From Chimonanthus salicifolius (taxonomy: Eukaryota > Streptophyta > Magnoliopsida > Laurales > Calycanthaceae), in contig CM023539.1 in the NCBI GenBank assembly GCA_013350335.1, positions 25,971,043 to 26,035,042 on the forward strand: DNA of 64,000 bases, read 5' to 3'. The notes below the pieces were generated by a model, which saw only the letters and a program-made list of their open reading frames with translations, ran no database searches and was not told where the DNA came from. A program made the position numbers and the translations under genes. Of this stretch, positions 23,401 to 35,400 are shown one piece after another; within the stretch, counting starts at the first letter, position 1; each line of letters opens with the position of its first letter.

Positions 23401-26400
23401 TCGATTGAGAGAAGTGGGCTGGCAGCAGTGTACATAGAAGTGATACACAGAGTGCAGCGATCAAGAGGTTGTCAAGTCTGTTACTATGTACAGATCTGAC
23501 TTTGCTGGCCATTGCCAAGTAGAGAAGCCAATGCTCAAGTTTTAGATCCAAAGGGCAGGCTGGTTTCTGGAAGCAGGTGGAGTGCTTATGCTGATTGGGT
23601 TCTATGTGTGGGACATAGACATGTCAATACATTGCTGAGAAAGAACAGAGGAGGTAATCAGTGTATGCACGGCAGCACTGATAGAGGTGGTCGGTCACAG
23701 ACGTGTATACAGTTGTTGGATGCAAGAGTGATCAAACAGAAAAGTGGACATGCTGCAGATCGTGAGGCAGCAGCGTGAGTTTGTGAGGAAACCTCTACAC
23801 AGGGGGGCTGCCATCGTTAGAGTTTCTCTCGCGGAAATCTTGGCTGACAAGAGTACATCAGCAAGTAGAGAGAATAGAAACTGAAAACAGTGGCCATATG
23901 CATTGAGGAGCCAGGACATCACACTGATGGACATACACATGGCTCAATTCTTAGCTGCATGCATTGAGGAGGAATGATGCTGTAACACCCGGATTTTTCA
24001 ATGCATAAATATATTGAATTTTGTCTATTTAAATTGTTAAATTGGTTGAATTTAAGATTAGAAATTGAAATGGCCCTTAGATGGGTAATGAGTTGGGTCA
24101 ATTAAATGGGTCAATTCCCAATTGAGACCCAATGGGTCATAGATGAACTGATTTTAGGTAAATGGGTAAGGCTTAATTAATTGGGTCAGCTATCCAATTA
24201 AGAGCCAATGCATAAATCCACCTCATCAAGTGAGGTGGCATGTAAGTGACATGGCCAAGGTGGGACCTAAATACAATAAGGAGCATGGTCGGCTAAGCCA
24301 TGATTGACTTGGTCAACTATGGGTGAGCTCAAATGTTGAGTTGAATTGTTTCGAGTTGGAAATTAAAGTGCTTGAGTTAAGTGGGAAATGAGTTCAAATA
24401 ATTAAAATGAGTTGAGCTGAGTTGAAATGGAAGTGGAAGAGACTTCCATCTCAAGTGAGTTGAATGGAAAGATGGAGGGTTTCCACCTCATGAGAGAGGA
24501 AACCCATGCCCACGTTGGAAGATGGAAAGGCTCCTTGAGCTTAAGCCAAGTGTCCTCTTGGTTAAACCAGGGCACACCTTGGTTGGACAAATAGTAATGA
24601 AAGGAGAGTGAAAGGACTTAGGCTGGTATACAAAGGGGCACACCAAACTCTTGGCCAAATTTCATATTTTGAAACAAGGAAATCCCTCATCTTCTCCTCT
24701 ATCTCTCTACACCACTTACACCATTGATACCCAAAGGTCTTGCTGATGAAACAAGGAAGGAAGGAAGGAGAAAGGAAAGGAATACAGAACAAAAAAAAAA
24801 AGGAGGAGACGGGTAAAGGTATGTCCCATGTTTATGTAGATAGGAAAGAAATTAAGGAAGTCATGGCCGAATCCATGGGCTCCAAGAGTGTTAGAATAAA
24901 ATGGTCAAACTGTTAAATGATCATGGAGTTGGTATTCATTCAAGGAATGGATAGATATTGAAAACCAGGAACCAAAGAATAGAATTTAGAATCTTGTTTC
25001 CATGGCACAAGATTGAAAAGATAAATGGAGAGGACTCTAGCTTTGGTTAGAGGGAAGAGTAAATTCAACTGAGAGTTGTATGGATGAGGTTTAATGTGTT
25101 TTAAATTAATAAGGAATGTATTCCATGAAAAAATGTCTAGCCAAAGGATCAAACGAAAGAGACTGACAAACAGTCAATTGACCGAATCATAGATTCAGTC
25201 GACTAAACTAGTGTGGCTGAAGACAGAAAACCAATTCTGGGAGTTTCAGCTGACTGAATCTTTGGATTCAGTCGACTGAATCATGTCTGGATTAAAATAT
25301 AAGGCGTATAATGATGCTTCAGCCGATTGAATATGGGATTCAGTCGACTGAAAGAAGACGTATCAAAGCAGTAAAGGGATCTGACATGTTTCAGCCGACT
25401 GAATCAAAGATTCAGTCGACTGAATGATTACTTAGCAAACACGTAAACTGTTGACTAATGATTCAGCGACTGAATCATGGATTCACTCGACTGAATCTGT
25501 ACTGGCCAAACACACAGTTAATCTGATCCAAAGTCAACCGACTGAATCTGTGATTCAGTCGACTGAAAGAAGATTGACCGAGGATACAAAGGGTTTGACT
25601 CAGAGTCAGCCGACTGAATCTATGATTCAGTCGACTGAAAGGTTAGCGAGTCAAGGAAAAATAATACTGAGTTAGGTTTCAACCGACTGAATGTGTATTT
25701 CAGTCGACTGAAAGTCTGCGGTAAAGCAGAACACTGTAGCTGAACGTGATTCAGTCAAGTGAATTGAAAAGTTGATATTTTTATGATGATTCCAGAAACA
25801 TCAGTCTATCTGGAAGGATGTAAGGGATGATTTAAATGAAATAGATAATTCAAATTAATTATTATATACAATTGAATTTAATAAGGAAAGGAGATTCGCA
25901 AGGGGGGTTGCGGTTAGTTTCGACGTGATAGTTGAACGTGGTATTCACAAAAACAACAAGGATACTATGCTGGACTTTGGTAGGATTCCTACCTTGTTGA
26001 GATGCATGTGGATCTTATATGTTACTGGTTTTTATTTCAGTACAATGTTTATATTGGTAAATCAAATGATATAAGTTTTATGAACTGAATTTCAATATGA
26101 TTTGATATGAAATGGCATTTTTGCATACATGATCTCATGCATGGCATGAGAGGGAGTATATGGGACAGCAAGCCGAATTATGAGCTGTCCGGACATGACT
26201 TGGGGCTTGAGACTAGCTTATATGAAGCTATGTGAACCATTGATTTGTTGGCCTTGTCCGGGGTTGCTAGATAAGGGTACGGCGTAATTTGGGCCAAAGG
26301 GCTCTGGGGTAACCAGTCCAAAAACCTTGCGCAGAGGGAGGAGTCCACACTCCATCGGTAATTCCGATTAACACACGTGGAGAGGTATAACAGTGACCTG

Positions 26401-29400
26401 GTGGTGCCGTCACAAAACACCGCGGACGTAAATGGCCAAGGAAACACCTTGATATGGTTTCATTATATCAAGGAAAATGTTGTTAAGATTTGTATGGTGT
26501 TGATATGGAAATTGGGTGAGGGATCGTTGGCATATGACACCCATGACATGACACATACATTTGCATGAGTTGGATATGAAATTCATGCGCTATTTTTGGT
26601 ACTATGATATATTTACAGTTTTGATATGATGTATTTATTCTGATTTTTATATTGATCCTATGTGTATAACCCTACTTGGAATTCCTACTGGGCGCATTGA
26701 CTAACGCACGACTTCTACCCTTTAGATGATGGAACAGGGAATGGAAAGGACAATGGACGTGAAGAAAGCCAAGCTTAAGAGCTTAGGCAGATTATGTTTA
26801 GTTTATTTTATTGATTTTGGAACAATGTATTTGAGATGATTAGCATTTTGGGATTTTAATAACTTAATTTATTTTGCTATGGTTTGTTGATAATTTTGGA
26901 TATTTAAACTTAGGTTAATCTAATAGTGATTTGCTTCCTTGTTTATTAATATCATGGTTATGGATAGTATTCCATTCATATAATATTTCCACAATTAATC
27001 GTAAGCGTGTGAACTGTTTTAGTGGATTTGGTCCACGCACACGTATTGTTGGCCAATTAAGGGTCGGATTTGGAAGCCCGGACTTAGCTCGCGTCGTGAC
27101 GTTTTCGCTCTCTCTCACTCTTTCATTTAAAAAAAAAAATATACTCTGATTTTCGACGAGTGAAAAAGGGCGGGACGTTACAGATGCAAAGCTGATTCAT
27201 TCAAGGCCCCAACATGCATGGACGTTGACTACATGTCAGCATGCATGTTCTGGGAATTATTACATGCAGTAACATGTTTGCATGCAAGATGTGGCATGGA
27301 CGTGCATTTAAAGTGCATGGGAAGTACATGCATGGTTTTGCATGGGAAGATGGGTGGTGTGGCTATATGTATCTATATGGGCTGAAACAGATAGCAACGT
27401 GTGTTTTCTGAAATAAGAGGCTTGTGCAAACTGGTTTTGTAAAGGAAAATCAGCGAGAGGAAGAGAAGCTTCAAGGTGTGTTGCAGCCAATGTGCAGGGC
27501 TGTAGCAAAATCAGAGTCCATGTTCATATTGCAGTAGCGAGAGAATACAGCTAGAAAGGAGGCTGGTTTTCTAGGAGACTTGAAGTTGCTAAGAGAGAGC
27601 TGCTGGAAGGTGCAGGGATGGCGTGTCCAAAGGTTGTAGAATGCTGTCTGCAAAAGGGTTTTTTTCGTCAGAGTCAGATCTGAAACAGTGAGACCGTGAG
27701 AAGCAGCGTGAAAGGGATTTCTATCCATCAGCAGAGACAATGGAGAGCAAATCTGCCTGTCATGGTGGGGAGACACATCAGACGGTGTGTCATAAACTGC
27801 AAGGCGTTGTAGCAGCCAAGCAGATTGTGTTCTTGGTGGAGCACAAGAGGAGCAGTCATTCAAGAACAACTCATAGAGGCAGAAGAACAGCAGATCAGTT
27901 CTTGCCGCCTGGGTTTCTTTGAAGGGACGGCATCTTCGTCTGAGTCTGCAGTGGGTTCCTTGAGGAGAGGAAGGAAAGGGGTCCAGCAGAGACCCATCGC
28001 TGGCAACAGATCAGCCAGAGGGGCTGAAGAAAAAAACATACAGCTATCGTGAGACTCCAAAAAGGACATACAGAGGTGTATACTTCGGAGAGACACGAAT
28101 CAGAGAGGATTCAGTGATAACTTCGGTGGCAGCAATAGCAGAGAGGAGAAAGCCAGATCTGTGAGGACCGATCGTCTGTAACTGGTACGGGGGCTTCCAT
28201 ACAGCGTGAAACAGTAAGGAGCTGGACATGTGAATAATAGAGGTCTTTTTTGCTTGGTAATTGACATCCTTACACCGTGTGTGCTTTGCAATGGATGCAA
28301 AGAGAAGCCCGCTGAGAGCAGCAGGACACAGACGTGTAACAGAAAGGAGGGTTGTGTGAAAGAGTGCTCTTGAAGAAGGGTCGAGTGTCCAAAGAGAATT
28401 GTACACAGCGGTGTCTGAGTAGTGTGCAAGGTTGATGTGCATGGCAGAGAGAGTGAAGGTCTTTGCTGCCAGCATTGAGGAGACTTAGGGCTGCATGAGA
28501 GAGGCAGACAGGGCCCAGTCTTCTTGAGTCAGCACCTGAGAGCAGATATGTGCAGATGAGAAACGGCAATTGTGTTTTCAGATAAGATGCTGCCGTGCTC
28601 AGCCAGTAAGCACGAACGAGCAGGTGGAGCGGTGCTCAGGAGATTGCAGAACTGCACTGCAGGTGGAGCAAGGCCGAGAGCAGCCGGTGTGCAAAGATAT
28701 GCAGTGGAAGATCATAGTCTCAGTCAGTCTCTAGAGATGGTCAATTTTTCTCCCAGGTAGAGATTGTTAGGTGTGGCTCAAATTCAAGGTGGGTCATGCT
28801 CTTGATTTAACCAACTCCAGTAGTGGGGAGCCGTGTACAGCTTGGATTGCAACTGGTCTCACGGATAGAGAGTTGTATGCATGGGAGGAGACTCACATGA
28901 GATAAGAGTCGTGCTGTATGGTCTTCTATTCACAGCAGGACTAATGGGATAGCCAATATCAATGGGACTCTATCACCGACCGTATATGTATTTAAAGGAA
29001 CTTGCAGCACACGAACAGTAGCATCGAATCAAATAGAGCATAGAGAGAGGGACAACGAAGACGGCCTTTTGGCTGTGGGCCTCTATGGCTATGTGCATGG
29101 AGGCACGCTAGAGATGTGCATGGGTGTGTGTTTGCATGGTGTTTCAAAGGAAGCCTTCGAGTGGTAAGAGAGAGAGATGGGTGTACATAGGACTCGGGTG
29201 TTGGGTTTGAGAGTTAAACACATGGAGTCGTGTTATTGTACTTTTTCTCTTTTCTCTTATATAGTGAAGTTATTCGTCGCTCCGTGGACGTAGGCCAGAG
29301 GTTGGCTGAACCACGTAAAAGATTAGTGTCCCGTGGTGCTTGATTATTGTGTGTTGTCTTGTGTATTACTGTTAGTTTATTTTCACATCGGGAGATTAAA

Positions 29401-32400
29401 TCCCAACAAGTAGGAGCGCAACAAGCAAGGAGGAACGACCAATGAAATCCTTGGGTTCCCATTGCATTGGCCAACATACCTTGAAGAGTTTTTTTTATCT
29501 TTTTTCCTCGCATGCAAGAAAGCACAAACTGGCAAAGAGTGAGGACACCCATGGACATTCTATTTTCTTTATTTTATTTTTATTTTGATGATTAACTTGA
29601 ACAATGACATGTACTTTTTTTATGGGAGTACTTTAGATAGAACACAAGGCATACTAGGATTTGTAATAGAAGGTGTATTAGACTATTTAAATTTTGTGCC
29701 AATTTTAGAATTCTATAATGCTAGGGGCATCCGTAGTATTATTGGGTTTTATTTATTCTTCTTTTTCCTCTTGGTTTTTGTATAAATAAGGCTTCAAGGA
29801 GCTAATGCAATTTGCACTTGATTTGGAATAATGAAATTTTATCTTTGAGTTACGTATCCCTTTGGTTTCTTGCAAATTTAATTTTATGTTGTGAACTCCA
29901 TGATTTCTTTATAGTTGAATGTTTAATTTTTTTGGACAGAAAATTTGCATATGATTTTTCTTGGTGAGGTTTGAATTTTCTTTCCATTGAAAGAGCAAAA
30001 TTTGAACTATCCCTTGTTGAATTCGAGACTTTCTCTAATTCTAGAGCTTGATTTCTAGAAATTTCTTGTCCAGTTGTCCAATGGGTGTGGCAAATTTTAT
30101 AGAGCAATTCCCATACTTATTGTGTGTCTAGAACCTTTGTTAGAATTCTATAGAGTGAATTTTGACCACTAGTTTCACCATTTTAATTTTTGAATTTCTT
30201 TTCTTTTAAGCAATTTTTTTAGTTCTTTTATTTTACCTTAAACTTGATTTGTGTAAAATCACCCATCCCTATCTTTGTTTTGGTGAATTGATTTAGGACT
30301 TTCTCTAGTTTTTAAGGCCTAAATTCTGTTTTACATAGATCTAGAATTTCCTACCCTAACTCTAAAAACCCCAATTGAAGTCCATAGGCTTGTTTTTTCC
30401 ACTCCATGAACCCTTGGCCTTCATTAGGAAAGGTTTCGACTGGACAAAATGAGGAGAAAAGTGATTCTATATAATTCGGATCTATCATGTGTTTTATGTG
30501 GTGAAGTAAAGGATGTGGATCATCTTTTCTATTGTTGTCTTTTTGTAAAGTTTCTTTGGAATAGCTTTTTAAATCTAATGGGATGCTCTTGGGTCATGGA
30601 AAATACTATTAATGAGGTGTTAGGAAGTTGAGCAGGGGGTAGGTATAAATGGAAATCAAAATTACCTTGGCTGACAATTCCATTCAATATTCTTTACGTG
30701 GTTTGGAAGGAAAAAATGCTAAAATCTTTGAGGCTAATGTTAGGTTAACGGTAGAATTTTTTGAGAAAGCAAGGGTCCTACTAGCGTTTTGGCTTTTAAG
30801 CTGAAGACATTGAAGGATTTGCTGTAGATGAATTTCTTAGAGCTTGGTTAAAATGCTCACAGGAGGGAAAGTCAGTCAAAACCTATTCACCGTTGGTCCA
30901 TCCACCAAAGGATTATGTTAAGTTTAATGTGGATGGTGCAACTAGGGGTAACCCAGGGTTGGTAGGGATTTCAGTGGTTCTTCATAATCAGCTTAGGGAC
31001 ATCATGTTATTCTTTTCTAAGCTTGTAGATTCCTACAACTTCAATGAGGCAGAATTTTTAGCATTTAGACGAGCAATCTCTTTTTGGGGGAAAAGGAGGA
31101 GTTGAAACTCATTATTTAAGGTGACTCTTCCAATATCATTGTCTGAGAATCTAGTAAGAAGAGGCCATCATTAAGCCTACTAGGTGTCAGGGACGTCACC
31201 CAATTATGCATGAATTAGATTGTTTCCTTTGGACATGTGAAGAGGTCAACTGATAAAGCAAGAGTTTCCTTCGCAAAGATATACAGACCTAAGGGTTTTG
31301 TTGGTTACTGTAATTGAGATTATGTGACTCCTTGATGTGCTCTTCATTTTTGAGGATGAGGTTGTTTTGTGATGAGTTGGGCTGTAATGCTGTATAGTGG
31401 GCTGTAATGCTGTATAGTGGAGTATTGGGATGATTCTCGAGTTATTATTTTGTTCTTCAAGGATTAGTGGATATATCTTTTATTGTATCCTTGTTCAAAT
31501 TTAATCAAATTATCGTTACCTTTTCAAAAAAGAAAATACAACATACAAGAAGGAAACTAACCTTCAGAACAAAGGGAGCAACAGTATAGAATAGAAAAGT
31601 TGATATTGCGAATCCAATAAAAAGGTATATCTGAGAAACAAATATTAAGCATGAATCAGTTAAAACCTTCACTTTATTCCTAGGCTACACAAAACAAAGG
31701 CATCAAAATCAAATAGTCTGTCATCATCATTCAAAGGCATGTAAGCAAGATAAGCTCAAGCTAAATGGGCACATCTTAGGCTAATTCTGTGAAATAATTA
31801 AGTTCAAGCTAGTCCCTACTCAGCTTAGCTAGTGTAGTAAATACTAATGTATGCAATGATACATCGTAAATTGTTTGAATCAAGCTTATTATGCATTATC
31901 TTAGGTTAAGCTCAGCTTCACAGGTATTCAAGCCAAGGTTGAACTTAGGCTTAGGGCTCATTGGCACTTATAACATCACTACCATCAAAATTTTATCCCA
32001 AAAATTCAAATAATATAATGAGCTAAACCTTAAATAAGGGGTGCTACTTGGACCAGGACCAAGCATGGGATGAAAATGAAGTACCAATTTTAAATTGGGC
32101 TGGTCTCATCCCAAAGATTTCAAGGTCCAATACTTGAAAACCCATTTGAGCCCAGACTCGATTTAAGACCAAAAGGCCAAATGTATCATATATTACATAT
32201 TATAAATTATAAAACCTTCTCTGTTAATTCAAATATCATAATATAAAATTAGGACCAGGCCAACACTTCAAAAAAGATGACTATGTATCTTGTCAACATC
32301 CATAAGGATGGCAATTTGGCTCAAAGCTTAAAGAATCCATCCTAAACCCAGCCTGCAACATCTCTAGTTAAGCTGTCCATGTGCCTAGACTAACCATGAC

Positions 32401-35400
32401 CTGGCTCAGGCTGCGGGAGCCGCTCCCCTAATATAAAGTAGAGTCTTCCCAGCTGATAACATTACTGACACTGGTACTATTTTGATCCTAATTAACATTG
32501 TATGGAGTCTGTTCATAAGAGAATGGGGAATTCAAAGTGACAATGCAACAAATCAGTTTGCTACCACACATTATCATTTTAACTTGAATAACGACCACAT
32601 ACAACATCTATTTTTCAGTTTAGATTTCCCTATGCATCATGTTCAAAAGCACGGTTGATCATTGATGCATTGACTAGTGCTTTGATGATGAAGGTACCCC
32701 ACCCCCGTAAATGGGCTTAATTTTCAGCCAGATGAATAGGAAAACAATAGCCCTAGTTTTTGCTGGAGATCTGCATACAATTATATAATAGCTGCTTACA
32801 TAACAAGATTTCCATTAGAAGAAAGATTTTGACAAGACGCAAAAAAGGAAATACAGAGTAAATATCTGCATTATGCTAGCATGTTATCATGTGAGAACAT
32901 ACCTGCTGAAGGCTAAAGTTCCACCCGTCGTCAAAGCAATTTACCCATCTATTTGAGGATGGTGCACAGAATTAGATTTGACCAAATTACTTTCCAGGGG
33001 TCAACTGCCTATCAAAATTGCTATGGTTGTAACAATGAGAACTTGCCAAGTGTGGTTGAGGCACTGAAGGTGAAAGCTGCTGCCTCAAAATGTTCAGTTT
33101 GAAAAGTGGAACTTGAAAGACAATTGATAAGGAGTAGAAATCATGAGGACAAAATGGTGTGCATACCCTGCAGCTGTGGATGCAAGCACAGATTTGCCGA
33201 ACCCAAGTATAAATGCTAACTTTTGAGGATGGGATAATTGACTTTGACAATGTATCAATGACAATAACAATGACCATGCAGCTGTGAGCATGAGGCAAAC
33301 GGAAACATTATCTCCTTTCTATTTGGAGTTGATGAGGATGAGTGATGCTGTTTCACTTTGATTTTGACAGGTTTTAGGGTCCTTCGAGCCAGTTCCCTTG
33401 GGGAATATATACTCTTCAGGATCAGGGATGAATTGTGTTCGATTGTCCTTCCGTCAAGGATTGGGGCTAGAAGTCTAAATAGTTTTCATTGGAAGATGTG
33501 TTACATCTTTCTTTGTTCAGTTGTGGACCAGGTTGTGGGGTAGGATACAGTCATTCTTCACTTGCACATTTTTAGTACATTTCCATGTAGTGTGACGGAA
33601 GAAGAAATGTGCAAGAACGGGACCTCTTCATACCAATATGCATGAGATAAAGTTTTTGAAACTTTGTGCAAACAAATATGCTCTGAATGTTTTCTTCCTA
33701 ACTTTGTTTGATCCAACATTTTGGCTGATACTTCAGTTTCCAGGAGCCTTATTCACTTGCAAAATTACCTTCTACAAAAAAAAACCTGGTCAGATCAGAA
33801 ATGCAATTGATTGCATGATATGGACTTTTGAGTAAACCCCAGCATGCTCTATCAACCTTTTAATTCAAGATCCCCCCGAACCATCATTATCACCATTTAA
33901 GTTCAAAATAGATGGAAGAAAATGTGGATACAACATATTGGAGACGGTGTGAAAAATTAGGAGTTAATATTTACTTATAAACTAGGTGGGACAAAGTCTT
34001 CAATCGTAATGCATTAGTGATAGAGGAATAGAATACTCACAATTGTTGCCGACCATTTGACAGATTCAAGCTCCTTCCTCTCAAGTATAGATCTAGGGGA
34101 ATGTCATGGAACCAAAGAGAATTTCCACTATAGCCTTTTAGAAAGCATCAACATTAAAAGTACAATGTTGAGGAAATGAGATGGATTCAATTAAACAAAT
34201 AATGAACATTAGAATCTCAAACAAAAAACATAAGATAGAACCTCACTAAGATTAATAAGAAGCAGCTAAGAGTGAAGAGTAAATCCATTTGGCGAAGTCA
34301 TTTCAAGGTTCAAACAAATAAATGATGAAATTGAAAACTATACGTCTATATGAAGTCCCAAATGTGGCCCAAAAATAATTATGAAAACTAAGCCCCATAA
34401 AACACTAATAAATGTACAAGCATCCATCAGTTTGTAATCCCAAATTCATTGCCATAAGCATGATGCCGAGGATGGTGATACTAACTAAATGCTCCTTTAA
34501 GCTATGTTTGGCTTCAAGAATAGCGGAAATACAATGGGATGAAATGGATGAACCAAAAAATTGGGCCAGCCCCAAGTTCATCCACTCCATTCCATTGTAT
34601 TCCCATCATTCTTAAAATCAATCAGGCCATTGGTCTGCAATGACCAGAAGTTCTTTTCCTGCATCAAAATTACAAAGAAGGCCAGAAAAGAACTCTGCTT
34701 CATGTATTTAAATGCAATCACGACCAGTCATGCATATCATCACCCTTGCCAGTTTTAGCATCCATTCTTCATGAACGTTCAATGTATTTTAATAATATGG
34801 ATGAACTTACAATAAACCATCTATGAGTATAGACAGAACATTGTCAATTGAAGCTACAAGTTCGAAAGGAGACTCCAACCCAATATATTATAAAATGCAA
34901 ATAAACTATTAGATTACACTTGCAGTCACCTTACATTTAAAGTGGATACATCTCGCAGATACTAACCAGAACTCCAAAAACACCAAGCATTGCAACAACT
35001 TCCACACGGTCTTTCTTCTTTACACAGAATTCCTGCATAGAGGAAAGGATAAGCACAGTAGCATTTCAAACGCAACTAATAATTCGACTGTTAAGGATGA
35101 GACAGAGGGGATGTCATTTCTCATAGGCAAGTAAACCATAATAAACTTGGTATAAGTACAAGTGAAAATGAAATCTTAAGTGCTAAATATTGGAGAATTA
35201 TGATAAGTTTAATAATAAAGAAAATAAAAAGTAAACTGGGGCTTGCTGACCTCTCCAATGTTGCTGATTGCATAAAAGAATGTGCCAACAATAACAAGAA
35301 TGTCACCCAGTATTGGTTTATCGCCACCTGCAAAATAATTCTAAACATGCTTGCTACTTCTTTCACATTCAAAAGAATGAAGTCTTTATCATACGGTGGA

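Larger units (their letters stand above)
22292..29408 (+). mobile_element. Non-autonomous LTR retrotransposon (LARD-like) in intron 8
   Basis: Two LTRs of 645 and 644 bp (22292-22936 and 28765-29408) start TGTTAGGTGTGG and end CCAACA. Direct AGTAG target copies flank the element (22287-22291, 29409-29413). TGGTATCAGTAGC at 22939, close to the iMet primer-binding site, follows the 5' LTR, and a purine-rich AGGTAGAGAT precedes the 3' LTR. Without the nested solo LTR the internal region is about 2.6 kb. It is rich in CAG/GAG words and shows no gag or pol signature in any frame. It therefore depends on another element for movement. It is inserted antisense to the host gene. Confidence 0.88.

Noticed and set aside
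25175..25715. CRISPR array
   Set aside because: The regular repeat-spacer look is misleading. The window is plant nuclear DNA, the repeats are diverged palindromes, and the array lies inside a gypsy solo LTR with no cas genes.
28044..28475. 143-codon minus-strand protein
   Set aside because: It arises from the purine-rich strand of the LARD-like interior, matches no family, and overlaps other equally long frames.
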